DNA from: Megachile rotundata
Lineage: Eukaryota; Arthropoda; Insecta; Hymenoptera; Megachilidae
DNA length: 64,000 nucleotides
NCBI RefSeq assembly: GCF_050947335.1
Contig: NC_134983.1
Location: 3,968,001-4,032,000, forward strand
Direction of reading: 5' to 3'
Shown one piece after another: positions 35,601 to 50,600 of this stretch. The notes under the pieces are model-generated. The model ran no database searches, was not told the origin of the DNA, and saw only the letters and a program-made list of their open reading frames with translations. Each line of letters begins with the position of its first letter. The stretch's first letter is position 1. The position numbers and the translations under genes were made by a program.

Positions 35601-38600
35601 GTGTCAAATAAAGAATAATTAATAAGGTAAGATGTTGAAGACATCTTACCTTATTTTTTTCTCTTAATTAAAATGTATAGGACCTTACCTTACGACCATA
35701 TAATCCCACATAGCCTTGTTCACCTCGTTCTCCTTTAATACCAGGTAGTCCATCGAGACCCGGGGTTCCAAAATCACCTTTCTCTGCCTCAGCAAATGAT
35801 GGTAGACCAGGTTCACCTACTTCTCCTTTTGGTCCTGGTGTACCCATTAAACCGGGTGCTCCTCGAGGACCAGAGTCTCCAGGCATTCCTAAGCAAATTT
35901 ACGTATGGTATGTTACAGTACTGTTGTTTTTAAACATATTAAATCTCCTGCTACTAAATGTCAGATGTAGGGTGCCGGAAGAATTATTTAGGCCTGACTA
36001 TCGCATATTTCTAACAGTTGATACTCTAAACTTGGAAATATGAAAATTTAGGAATTCAAATTTTATCAAGTTTACATTAATATTTGGGCACAGTACTAGT
36101 ATTGCGTTTGTTGTTTTGTATAAGAGGAGTTAATTTAGATATTATAATACTTATTTTACTGTAAACATATAGGTAGAACAAAAATGTGATATGAAGATGT
36201 TAAAGTCGTTGAAAACAATTAAACGTGTCTAAAATTATCGAAAACGATACCAAACACAATTGTTGTTTTGTAAACGTTCAAATATTAATGTGGTGTGAAG
36301 TTGTAATAGCTCGTTGTTTAAATCGTACCAAACATCGAAGTGTTATAGTTGAAAAGAAGTTGTTTCTATATTTTCATCTATAGTAAATGATGCATGTTCT
36401 TGTAAAATAAGCAGTGTGATATATAAAACATCCCTTTCTGTTTCTAATGGTATCTAATTTGAGACTGCTGACTATGAAATTTCTATCGTCTTCAGTAAAT
36501 GTAATTATACATGAAGAATAGTTTCGTATTATATGCGAGTTTAAATAGGATATTGTAATCGCTAAGTTTTTCAAATATGGTGTTAATAGCAGAAACGGGA
36601 ATTCCAATATTCCTTCCATAGAGATATTTTATTAAATACGACGAATTTTTATTTAAAATTTTTTTGTGAAGCTTACCAGGTGTACCCATTTGTCCAGGAT
36701 CACCGTCCAATCCTCTTTTACCTTTGGGACCATCGAGACCAGGTGGTCCCATTGGACCTTGTGCACCTTTTATACCATATCTACCATGAATACCAGGTGC
36801 ACCAGCTCGTCCCTTAAATCCCCAGTCACCTCTTGCTCCTTTCAAGCCATCAGGACCCATATCACCAATTTCTCCCTGTATAGTACAACAATGTAGATCA
36901 GTATTATTAATTATTATTACAATTACTAATTATTTAATTGCAAGTATACAGGATTATTCAACTGTAATGAACTATATCTGTTTTCTTACTTGAAGCCAGA
37001 AAAGGATAAGGAATTCGAGATTTATTACACAGATATATTCACGATTATAGCTTGTTTAATAGGAGGTTCACGTGCACTTTGTACTTGCACTATTTTTTAA
37101 ATGAAAACTTTCCTTAAACTGAATCTTTAGCTAATGGTATTCTGTTTTTTGATTTCAACACAGAAGCCATAAATGTCATTTTATGATATATCTCATAACT
37201 TTCTCTACTATTTATTACATTAGAATTGCGTATAGATAAATTTTATTGCCCACGAAATCTTACACCCCTTGTAAATGTACACATTGCACTATCAGGGCAA
37301 AAAGTATAGTATATGTACAAAGTACATATCTTCAAAGATGCAATGTAATATGTAATCTATAATCTATAAAAACAGAGACAATATACTTCTGTTGAATACT
37401 GTACCGTTGTGCGAAGTTACAACTCTTTAGATGTCTCTGTCCGTAGAATCTATATTCTATGACTTTGCTTATTCTGAATTTAATTGTTCCAGCATAATAA
37501 CAAATGTGTTATGATCAATATTTATAAATACACACCTTTGGTCCAGGTATTCCATTGAATCCGTCGTAACCAGGTTCACCCTTCTCTCCTGGTAATCCAT
37601 CGAATCCATCAGTTGACAAACCAGGTTCACCAGGTAGACCAGGTCTGCCATCAACACCGGGGAATCCAGGTGCACCGATTGTTCCCATGAAACCAGGTTC
37701 TCCTCTGTCACCCTGTGGTCCACTGAACGCGTTTTCACCCCGAAGTCCATCCAAACCATCTGGACCAGCGTCTCCGGTGATACCCTTAAATCCACGTGGT
37801 CCAATACCTCCTTCCGGACCGGCAGGACCAGTGTTTCCTCGTTCTCCCTTAAATCCTGGTAATCCTGGTTCTCCATGCTTTCCTGGCCAACCGGGTGGAC
37901 CAGTTTCACCCATTTCCCCGATTTCGCCGTCTTCGCCAGGAGGACCAGGCATTCCAGGTATACCGTCTCTTCCCAAATAACCCATGGGGCCAATGTCACC
38001 GTCGTCACCACGACGTCCTATCAACCCAACTTCCCCTTTAAGACCCTTCATCCCGTCGAATCCAGGTGGTCCATCGGATCCTTCAAAAGAATTTTCGAAA
38101 TTTTCATGTGTACTACTTTGAAATGTGCGGACAGCTTTTTGATTGTTTCCGAGTTATTATAACAATTCATTGTGTAATGGAGTGCATATGGCGGATTTAA
38201 ACACGTTCGACAGTTCGGTCCACACGAAATTATAAATTACATCAGCGTCGATACTGTTCAATGATCGGATTTTGTGCTCTATCGCGTCTAAACGATTTTT
38301 ATGACCTACTCGAACCTTGCCGCCGCTTTCATGTGTACACATTTATTCAAGTGAACGCGAATGTGTTAATTCATTATTATGAAACGCAGAAATTATTATG
38401 ACAAATAATATACTAAATGCAAAAAAGATTATTATGACAAAGTGATATGTTAATAAAATTTTATATATCATTTTTCTTAAATAATGAAGTAAATAATAGT
38501 TATCTATTAATTATACGATTCAGATGAAATATAGAGTTAATTCGTACCTGGGATACCTATTTCTCCCATTCTTCCAGGCATTCCAGGTTGGCCAGCTTCT

Positions 38601-41600
38601 CCAGGGAAACCTCGATATCCCTGTACACTATCACCTCGTTGTCCTTTAGCACCCTGCAGATTGGTATCATTCGTGAAATCTCAAGAATAAAGATCTGATC
38701 GCTTTTATTCAAACGAAAGTAGATTTACCTGTAATCCATGTAGACCCTCGATGCCAGGGGCACCTTTGGCACCTTTCACACCTTTCGGTCCATCTACTCC
38801 AGGTCTACCTCGGTAACCCTGTGGCCCAGGGTTACCGAAGTCTCCCTTCTCACCGGGTAGACCCCATAATCCATAGTCGCCGTATGTCTGATTTGTACCT
38901 GGGTCACCGCGATCACCTTTGTTTCCTATGCGACCCTAAAATATCAGATAAAGGGGTTAATAGATAATAGTGTACTGATTATAACCAATTTTTACTTTAA
39001 AAATGGAAAGTTTATTAAAAGAGAATGAAAATAATCTTTTAGGTATTAAAGCAACATTGAATTTGTTGCTTCAACATTTCTTATTACTTATGTCGATTTA
39101 TGCAAAATATTCTATTTTATGTAAACTGGTTTATCATCATAACATTCATGCTTGATAAAAGTGTTCATACTTTTAAAAATTTAACTAATTCTGTTATTTA
39201 ATCTTCCAGTGTCTTTTTAACCAAAATACTTCTTTTTTCCTTGATAAGTATTGATTGTATGCTCAAATACGATGTGGCTTTCTTGTGAAGAAATTCGATG
39301 TCGATTTTTTACGGAAATCACGATAATAAAAGTTTAAGAAATTGTAGTTAATAATATGTTAACTACTATTTATAACTTAGACCTTCAATAACAAGATTGT
39401 CAAATTCACGTTTTATCGACAACACCACGCTCACTTTTGGAAAAACCATTTATATTTTAGCAGAAAAATAATAATATTAATATCAATGCCGCGTGTTTAG
39501 TAAACTATATGCCAAAACTTTACTATCGAACAAATGCTAGTCAATATGTTAATGTGACAGTATGGGACCTTTCTTAGTTACTTAAATAGAAATTTTAATG
39601 AAATGTCTAAGTCAATTTTTGTTATGATTCTTCTTGTATTTAATAAAATAGAAGGAAAGTGATAGACATATTTTAAACTTTAGTTTCAATTTTAGCAGCT
39701 GTGGGCACACTTACCGGAAAACCAACAGGTCCTTGTGGTCCTGGTGTACCTGGTGTACCACGTGGACCTTGTTCTCCTGGCATTCCGGGATATCCTTTCA
39801 AACCTACAGGACCTTGCGGTGATATACCAGGAGATCCTGGGACACCAGGAAGTCCTGGGAATCCTTCGTCACCGTTCCATCCTGCAACTCCTTTAGCTCC
39901 ATCGTATCCTGCAAGGATTTCAGTCGAGTGATTAAAATTATATATAGCTTTTTATTATATCAAGCAATTTTATATTACGTTCAAGTAATCTTTATATTTA
40001 GTATAAAATTATAATTATTATTAAAATTTATCATTGTAAAATTGTAATTATTTATTATCAATGATTAGTTTTATATTTCATGATTGATTAACTAATTAGA
40101 AACGTCTACAGTTTCGTCTACGTCGAGTTTTCATACTACTGTATGTCTTTTCAAAATTGCTTTTTTGAATTGTTAATTGTGACAGGAGAACACTCGTAAA
40201 TCAAAGAAATTCTGTAGTTATAACTAAAATACTTTTCCGCTGTTTTGTTCTAAAATTATAATTTAAAACGATTCTTTTTCTTAACTTTTCGTTATGTTGC
40301 AAATATGCATAAAATAATATAAATGAATAATGAGTTTTATAATTAACGAAATTGTTGAAAATATTTCCTACCTTTAGTAACCACAATTTTTACCTTTCCA
40401 AAATATTGCAAATTTGCAGTATTACATAATTTAATTGTTTAAAACTATTAGCGTTGACTGCTATGGTCATTATTCTTATTATTAAATTTTTCTTTACGAA
40501 AATTGCTTTTATAAAAAATATTATTTTTTTCGGTATTATCTATGAAAGTTCGAAACTATTATACATAAAAGAAAAATTATGTGGCTAAGAATTAATAAAT
40601 GATTGTTTTTAACTTCTCACCTGGAGCACCTCTTTCTCCCTTGAATCCCTTCTCCCCTTTCATCTTAATATCGTATGACGATGATATTCCAGGTTCTCCT
40701 TTTCCTCCCTTATCACCTTGTGCACCTTTGAAACCAGGACTACCAGGCACACCTGGTTCTCCATGCAGATATTCGATTGGTATGTACGCGTCATCACCTT
40801 TTGGACCAGGAATACCATCTATACCTGGAAAACCATCGCGTCCAGGAAATCCTGGAGGACCATGGTCACCCTAAAACAATGTATGGTTTCTTATCATTCA
40901 ACATTTCATGAATAACGATAAATTTCTTAACCAGTTAACTGTGGCGATCTTTTTGCAAAGCGCGCACCAGTGTGTGTCGCGATAATCAAGCGATGACGAG
41001 TTAGCTCTCAACAATTTATGAATCCATCTCAAATCATTTACACTTTTTATTTGTTTATTGCAATCGTGTTAACCTCTAAACATTTTAAACATATTACAAT
41101 TTACGAATATAATTTAGTTTTCGCCAAAATTACGATTTAAGTATCAAATTGTAACAAAATTTTACGCATGATGGATATAGTCGTCATGACACAAAATTCT
41201 GTCACATCTCCATGATGGATATAGTCGTCAAACACACTTAACTGGCTAATGAGACTTTATACAAAACTTCCTTACATCGAATTATAGGGAGGGAAATTTC
41301 GCATCGAAACCATGCAATTTTATTTGAAACACTTTTTTATAGAACAGTTTCAGAGATATTTGGAGTGATTAATTGGACTAGTTAACTGCTCAATTTATTT
41401 CGAAAAATTATTTAGGAGCTACATAATTAGAATAAAGCAATGATGAGTATACACGACAAATGTAAGGCAAATGTCTATCATTTCTACGAAAAAGTAAAGC
41501 AAAGGATTACATCTGTTAAAGGATTACATTCGATAAAACATAAACGATTTACTGTTGAAAAGATAATTGTTATTACAAACTTAAAAACTGTCCAAAAAAT

Positions 41601-44600
41601 AATAATATTCGTGAACAGGAAAAATTAGAAAAGGTAATAGTAATAAATGCAGTTAATTTGACGGCATGTGTATAATACATTTTGGAGAACATATTGCACG
41701 GGGAATATTAAATATACCAAAGACAGTAAACGAAACTTTTTTTTAAATAACATACACTGCAGTTTTACTGATAATATGAAGAAAACATACTATCAAATTA
41801 CATATTTATTACTTTTGGTTGAATTTTCGAGTATTTATACTAAATGGTAATTTTTTAATTTCCGCGACAATCAATCCTACCAAAACAAAGTTTGTCATTG
41901 ACGTGGTTGCATGTTGAATGCAGTTAACTGTTTAAATGACTCACTTTGTATATGAATTATTAAATATCAGAAAAATGATGAATCTTTAATTTTGCGTTTC
42001 CACTTTGATAACATTTCTGTTGTACAATATTAATGGATTAATATTAATATTAATAGTATTTAAATTATTAGTATTAATATTAATTGTCAATATTGTACCA
42101 TATTAATTATTAACAATATTAAGTATTTAATATTAATATTAAAAATAACTTAATTAATAATTTAATATTTAATTAGTACTAGTATAATTTAATTGGTATT
42201 TTGTATTTTTAAATACTATTGATATAAAACTAACATTAAGATGTCAAAGAGAGATCTAATAAAATATTCTTACTTTCTCTCCTTTAGGACCTGGGGGTCC
42301 AGTGTCGCCTCGAATGCCAGGTTGTCCTCGTCGACCTCTTGGTCCTTCGATTCCGGGAAATCCTTTGTCACCAACATCACCAGGCTTTCCGATCAATTTT
42401 TTGCCTGGAAAAATTATTTTTCCACTTTCTCCTTTTGGCCCTTGAGGTCCCGCAATTCCTGGCCTTCCGTTATCGCCTTGCAATCCTCTAGGACCGGGAG
42501 CACCCGGTTTACCTAGCGCTCCCTTGAATCCGCGAGGACCTGGTAATCCTGGAAATCCTGGTGCTCCAGGATATCCGTTCAATCCATTGTCACCACTTTC
42601 ACCTTTTGGACCAGGCAATCCTATGCAAGAAATTTGTTTTAATAATGTTGGTTACATAGAAAGTTCGATTTATAACTATAAAGTGAAGTTGAGTAAATGC
42701 AGACTAGTTTTTGTAAAGTTGGTATTTAAACCTAAGTATTTTCAGTCTGCTATGTAAATACTTGACGCTGTCGATATCGAACGCTTTGCACAGTTACTAC
42801 TATTTAATTAATATTAACTAGGACTTTAATTTTCCTTGTACATTCTGATTTTGATAGGAAATTGTTTAAAATGTCAACTACTCTGCACTTTTCCTGAAAA
42901 TGGGGTAAGAGCGTAACTTGAAGTTAAATACTTTGAAATTTTATTTCATGTGCAATGGGGCAAGAGCAGAATTATTAACAAATCTGCTATAAAATGCTTT
43001 TTACTGCATTATGCAAGTACTCTATACTGCAAACAAGTACTTTTAGCTGAAATATAGAAGGGGATATAGTGAAACAAAACAAGGAAACAAAAATACTAAA
43101 TGGAGAAATTTCGCTCATATTGTAATAAAAGTAGCCTGTTTATGCACTTGCCTGGTTTACGAATTTACCCCTTTTCTCTTTAATCTTATTAATGGCGTAT
43201 ATGACTAATATTATATACATATAGTAGATATTGGCATTCTCTACATACTGAAAACTTGTATTTTATTAATAAAATATATTTGCATATATTAAGATTTACT
43301 CAAATAATATTTGCGTCCTTCCACGCTAAATCGATCACTTTTCGACTTCACCTCCTGCGATTTTGTTTTAATCGAAGTATGGTATAGTACATGTGAAATT
43401 AAGGAGACTTTAAGTCATCATTTTCGTGGTTTCGAATTTGTTAAGAAATAAGAAGCCTTCAAAGTTTACAATTTTTGCCCATTTTGGCGAAAATAGGTTT
43501 CACTTACAAATTTTTTTCTCGGAAATTACTTGTTTGATTTAGGTACATCTTTTTTTGTTTCATTCATAAAAGATTGCGTCATTATAAAATATTTTTTTCG
43601 ACTTCGTCGATTTGTCTTATAGTATTGGAAAATTTTAACAAATTTTCTTTTTGCGTTGCTTTCAATGAGGAGCGTGAAGGGTTCAAATTTAAATGAAAAT
43701 ATACTCATATTCCTCAAAGTTTCCTCTTAAAAATTAGCATTCGTAGAAGTTATATAAATGAGTCTTACAGTAAATAATTTCGTGGATTTCACAAATAAAA
43801 AATGTATTGTTAATAACGTTAATTATAGGTAAATGATTTTATAGCAACACTTTTCGGAGATTTATTTAATAACTTGAATTCAAGTATAAAAAGTTTTTGG
43901 ATTTGAAAACATTCTTTTTAAAATTGAGTTTCTCAAAAAATGGAAGTGATGGAAAGTACAATTTTAGATTCATAATCAAGATCTGAAAACACACGAATTA
44001 TTCGTTATTGTAAAACATAAATGAAGTTCAAATTTAGTGCACTTTAGTGCAGTAACAAAAGTAGATTGTTATACATAGATTGATATTGGATTGCAGTTTC
44101 AGGACGCAGCAGTAACTTTTTGATTTATTTAAGATCTTGTCATCATTAGTTACGCTAGTAAGCCGATACCGTCTCGACGATGGTAATTGAAGCGAAACCG
44201 TGAAATAATTTGACAGTATTCAATCATGCAATTTCAAACTAGACTTCAGACCGTGGTTTTTAATGTTTTATTACTAGCACTAATTAATTCAATATGTTAA
44301 GCTAATTGAATTAGCTTAAAAAAGCAGATTTTAATCTAAAAATTGGTAAGAAGAATTTCATAGCGTAAAAGATCGTTTAGTGAAACTAATAATTATTGAA
44401 CTTCTGGATTTTTATTTGTTACAAATAAATAAGTCTGTAGTTTTATGCAAACAAATTAAAAATGGTGCTTCATGAAAAAAATGGTACGTATAAGAAATTG
44501 ATGTGCCTTGAAATTAAAATAATAATAAATAATAATGTAATTGAAATACAAAATAAGTGAAAAATGATTTAGTAAAAAACTGTTTTATGGAAAATTGTTA

Positions 44601-47600
44601 ATAACTTCGTAAAAACTAATCGAATAGGGTTTCAAATCACTGTAATTCGATTCTGCAGATAGGTGTCAAAGAGCATAGCCGAATAAGCCGGTCAAAAGCG
44701 CCTCTGAATCAATTTTACTTGTGATGCACCGTTCGATAGCCTACCAAGCAAACATGATACCCCGCGTTTCAACCCCCTACTTGAACCAGAAGAGTAGGTA
44801 CTGGGTAAATTCAAACTGTCGGGTTTCCAAAAAATTTTGAAATATAAGTCATACTTGTATACAATAACACGTATAGTCGTAAATCCTAAATACAAAAAAT
44901 GAAAAATCATAGAATAAGAAATGTTTCAACATGAAAATTTAGTACTAAACCTTTTGAATGATAAAATGTTTATTATGACAATAACAACATGTTGCTACGA
45001 TTACTCTTAAACATTTTTCTAATCTTTTAATACAGTGTCTCGCGTTTGAAAAATTGAAGTACCGATTTTCTTGAGATATTTCAGGCAAAAATGTTTTGCG
45101 TTTTCTTTATACGATTAGTTTAGATGCATAATTATGTTGTTGTTTGAATAATAGTTTATCAAATAAACGTACCTGGTTTACAAATGCCACAGTCGTCGCC
45201 TCGGATACCTTTTGCACCTAATAAACCTGTCATACCGGGCCTTCCATCACGTCCAGGAATACCTGGTGCTCCTGGTAAACCACGCTCACCAGGCGGGCCT
45301 CGAATTCTGATTCCTTTTCCAGGGAAACCCTTCGGACCTGATTAACAAATTAAATAATTATTGCAATTATAAAACTTATTTATAAAGCTGATTATAATGA
45401 AAAACAGAACCGACTGTTACGTAGATGTTTAATATAGCACATTGGATTTATATCAAGATACAAATAACAAATTATAAAATACTGTTATTGTGAAATAGAT
45501 AAATTTCCATCTCAAAAGCAAATAATGCTTTGCAAGTTACAAATCTAATTGCGATTAGTTTATGTAATTGTATGCATTATATTTTATACATGAAATTGAA
45601 TACTTTTTATGTTTTGTGTAGCTATTAGGAAATTCGTTCCTTTTTTGAAAGAAAATTCACACTTTCAATTTTAAGGGCTTAATTTATTGCTGCTCTTGTT
45701 GAATAATTCTCGTTCTTTAGGTTTACACTAGAGTGTCTATAAATAAGCACAAAGTATTAACTTTTTAATGTATGTATAAGGTATAGGAACATAAGATAAG
45801 AATTGCTCTGGTGCCATATAAATATACTACCCCAGTTTTTCTTCATATTCCTTATTATTAAAAATGTAAAGGAACATCATATGGATTATGCGCCCCAAAT
45901 TAATCCTTTGTAGATTACATTCATCCTTTCAAAATTTGAATTAACATTTTTGTAGATCTTATTCACTTTTTATAAATCAAATTCACCCCTTTGCAATTTA
46001 TTTATGTAGAAATCTTTTTAAGCAACTTTAACAAAAAATATTCAACGCAAAATTTATTCTCGGAGAACAATTATATTGCATATGTACATATAAGATAATA
46101 TAAAATTCTTATTTTAGATAAATAATATTTACGCATATAGACATTCTATCTATGTACAATAATTTCTTCTGTTGCTACGATGAATAATTTTATGTACATA
46201 TCTATATTACAACTATGACACTTTGTAGGAACGATAGTTGCAACTGAATAGTCATAATTCTGTTTCAAAATGTGCCTGTTACCACGAGTACAGGATTGTC
46301 ATTTGCACAGAATAGAATTTACTGCATTACTAATTCTTGTTTATCAGTTTCTTGATGCGAAATCGATGGTTTCAGCTAACAACCAAATCAACAATTTCAA
46401 CTAGTAAACATTAGAACACGTATACACATCAAATCGATATCGGCAATTTGTAATATTGTGCCAATGAAACATCAATCTCCTATCATTTCTCATCACTGTA
46501 ATTTCCCTATAAAGCATTTAAAGACAGCTATTTCAGATAAATTCATTCATTCTTATTCTTACAGTATATATTGGTTTTTCGGAAAAACATCCTACATTTT
46601 CTTTATATATACATCACTATTAAACACTTACGTAGTTTTATATAATATAAAAATGTCTACTAAAATTTTCTAGTACACCATAGAGTGTTATATAAAAATA
46701 TATAATGATGGAAGCCTTTCTCTTAAATAAACTACTATTAATATTAAATGATAATTTAATATTAATTACTATTAATTACTATTACTATTAATATTAATGA
46801 TAAATATTAAATATTAAATTATTACCTTGAGGACCAGGATCACCACGATCACCACGATCTCCAGAAATTCCAGGATATCCAGGTTTACCATCAATACCAG
46901 GCGGACCAATGATTGTTATTCCAGGATATCCTTTCGGTCCAATAGGTCCAGGTAAGCCAGATAAACCGGGAGGTCCATGAGAGCCGATTTCTCCACCAGG
47001 ACCTAGAGCAATTCAGTCGAATATTTTCTGCATCATTTCGACGAATTTTCGACGCCTTCGTTTCATTTTTGTGAGATATTTAATGAACCGTACCGTCATC
47101 CCCGGGCTCTCCTTTGACCGAAGATCCTTTTAATCCTGCCAATCCGGGAGGACCTGGGGGTCCTGGAGGACCAGGTGGTCCGATGTAACCTACTGCTCCA
47201 GGTAGACCAGGCGTTCCTGGTTCTCCTGGTTTACCGGGTGGTCCTGCAGGTCAGAAATAATTGTTATAAATACTGTTTTCCGCAACCAGTTTTATTAACG
47301 TGATCATAAGATTTTATGGTACGTTTTAAGATTTTGTCTTGATGCTCCGAAAAATTTAGCGAACTTTAAAAATTGTATTCCGTACACGAAAGCATTGATT
47401 TAAAGAAGGTAACTTTAGTAATGATTAAAACTGCTTGGATATTTTTATACTAATAATTATAAAAAATAGTTCTAGCATAAGGAAAAAATGTTTCAAGTTA
47501 TTTCTTATTTTTATAGAATGTTAGTATTTTAGTTCTTTTATGATATTAATAATTTTGTTTGAGAAATTTATTTTGTAAATGATAGCTGACCAATATAGGT

Positions 47601-50600
47601 ATGTTAATTATCGTTGGTTAGGTTAGGAATATACTAAGACGTTTCTTTTTTTTGAGTTGTTTAAGTAAAAACTAACAAAACACGGACCTAGATCTCCCTG
47701 AATTCCAATATTTCCTTGGATTATTTCGTCCAGTTCTGGTATATATTTTCCAGGTTCTCCAGCAGCCCCTTGTTTACCCGGTGGTCCTGCATTTCCGGGC
47801 TCTCCTAATTCACCCTAAATTTTATGTGCAAAACATTTCATCAGAAAATAAATTTTGTGAAATGAACAACAACGTCGAAGGATGTTTATGCCCTTGGTAT
47901 GTAAAACTGATAAGTGGTGGTGTAGTCAAAAAATGATGTAAAGTGTGTGGCGGAATGCAGGGACAATGGAGCAAATTGTTATTAAATAAATTAAGGAAAT
48001 TTTGAATTTGGCGTTTGAGAAATTTGAAAATTAGGGGATTCAAAAATTTAGAAATTCGGGAATTTATGAATGTAGGATTATGAATAATTTTGGAATCTGC
48101 GAATGTGGAGATTTAGCAATTTTGGAATTTGATGATTTGGAACTGTGTAGGGTTCAGAATTTAGGAATTTAGTATTTAGAGATTTAGGAAATTTAAGAAT
48201 TGGGGAATTCAGGAATTTAGAAATGTAGGAGTCTAGGCGTTCAAGAACTGGATTTAGGAATTATTAAATTAAGAAATTAGGAAATTTGAAAGTTTTTAAA
48301 GATTTTCGGATTTGAAAGTTTAGAAATATCTGGAATTTAGGTGTTTGGAATTTGAACTTTTGGAAATTTGGATACCAAAGAATATGGGAGCTTAGGAATT
48401 TAGGAATTTGGACATTTAGGAATATTGGGAATATACGAATTTTGGAGTTCAGAAATTCAGAAATTATGCAATTTAGAAGTTTGGGGATTTGCAAATTTGA
48501 AAATGTGGGTATTTAAAAATTTGAAAATATTACAAATTTTGGAATTTGGAAATTTGAGAATTCAAAAATGTAGAAATTTAGAAATTTAAGAATTCAGGAG
48601 TTTGGGGATTTGGAACTTTGGGAATGTTGTGAATTTTGGAATTTGGAAATTTGGGCATATTGTGATTTTTGGAATTTGGAAATTTGAGAATTCAAAAATG
48701 TAGAAATTTAGAAATTTAATAATTTAGGAATTTGGGTATTTGGAAATTTGGGAATGTTGTGAATTTTAGAATTTGGAAATTTGAGAATTCACAAAATGTA
48801 GAAATTTAAGAATTTAGGAGTTTAGGGATTTGGAAATTTGGGAATATTGTGAATTTTGAAATTTTGAATTTTGGAAATGTAAATTTTTGAATTTAGAAAC
48901 TTTAGAACTCAAAAATTTAGAAATTTAAAAGAAAAACGTTTAAAAATTTAGAAATTTCGAAATATAATAATTTCGCATTTAGAAATTCAGTAGGGGATAC
49001 TAAAATAAAGTTGAAAATTAAAATGCTCTTCAATTTTTCTAATAGAATAAAGCAATTTGTAATTCTTAAGAAACCATGAAACCCGTGATACTTACATCAG
49101 GTCCATCAACTCCAGGATTGCCAGCATAACCTGGAGCTCCTTTATCTCCTTTTTCTCCTGGGGGTCCTGATGGACCTTCTATTCCTTGTTTGCCTCTCGG
49201 ACCGTCTCCTCCTTGCTCTCCTTTCATACCTTTGAGACCGGCATAACCTGGCCGACCCTACATGAAAATGTCACATAAAGCATGAATACGATATATGGAG
49301 ATTATCATTCAATTTCCAACATTTCTATATTTTTATGTTCGTTTGTATTCCAATGAAAAGCCTCTATTCATTTTATTTCACAATTCATGAACCTAATTTG
49401 AATCAAGTTAACGTTGTGCCTTCATAAATTGATATAGAAATTAAAAAGTTATCTAAAAAAATTGTAAATTTTTTTGGAAATAAGAGTTCTGTAACCTTGT
49501 TTTGTTGAACTTTATTCTATGTCTTAGGTCTTGTAGTGCATTTTTGGTGCGAGATATTGTGATGAGTCGTAAGAACGGACAGAATTTTATGAAACCTAAT
49601 AAAATAAATGTTCTATTATAACAGAGAATTTTGACTGCTTAGTTTATTTTTTCGATGTGTTTTTTTTTGGTATTAATAATTATGTCAAATTGTATAACGA
49701 TTGTTGTAATTAGCTAACGAAGTTTAACATATTTCATGCTATATTTTACTTAAAGGAATATTGTATTGCCTACAAAATTAGCAAGATATTGATCCAGAAA
49801 TATCTTTTCAAGAAATATCTTAAATAAAAGAAGCTTTAAAATCAATTTTGCGTACTTGATTTAAAAACAGAATAAAATATAGCTTGCCTTATAAATTAAT
49901 CATTGTTTTTTGTTCAATAAAACAAGACACATTTAAAATAAATATAGTTTTATAAGTAAATTTAAAAAACCGTGTTTTCGATAAATTTTTACTTAATTCC
50001 TCAATATAGAGGTTCGACTATATCGTACAAAATTATTAACAAAAATACAGTTTCGATAAGCACATCTCGCTAAGAGATATCATTCGTTACATTTATTTCT
50101 TTATTAATGTAATAATGTCGATAAGACAATAAATTTTTTTACTGCGGCAGTAAAGTTAAAAAGATAATAAATTGGCTTATTAAAGTAATAAAGTTGAGGG
50201 AGCGCCAAAATAAGATCAATATCCTTCTTGTTGTTCGATACTCACATAAGGACCCTTGGCTCCCATCTCTCCTTTTCGACCACGATCTCCATAATTTCCT
50301 CGCATCCCTTTGTCACCTTTATCGCCCTTTACCGATGTAGTATTCTGACTTCCTCTAAATTTAGGATCGCTCGGTGGTCCAACTTCTCCCCTGTCACCTG
50401 GTTCACCTGGTTGACCTTGCACACCGTACACTGTTTCTCCAGGTTCTCCTTGCATGCCTGGTAATCCGGGGGTTCCAGGATAACCCTACGAAATAATTAC
50501 TTCGAATGCACTAATTGCTGTAGAACTGTTCCGTTCTAAAGTTAATTACACCGCGCAACAAATTTTAACTTTTCCAATTTCGCTGATTTTTGCAGACTTT

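Noticed and set aside
37687..37980. Plus-strand frames rich in Pro/Ser/Gly across collagen exons (also 34,175, 39,701, 40,599, 42,524)
   Set aside because: Antisense shadows of Gly-X-Y repeats; splice sites and NC1 fix the minus strand as coding.
44692..44910. 72-codon minus frame in a collagen intron as a nested gene
   Set aside because: No known motif, and its start is AT-rich intron.
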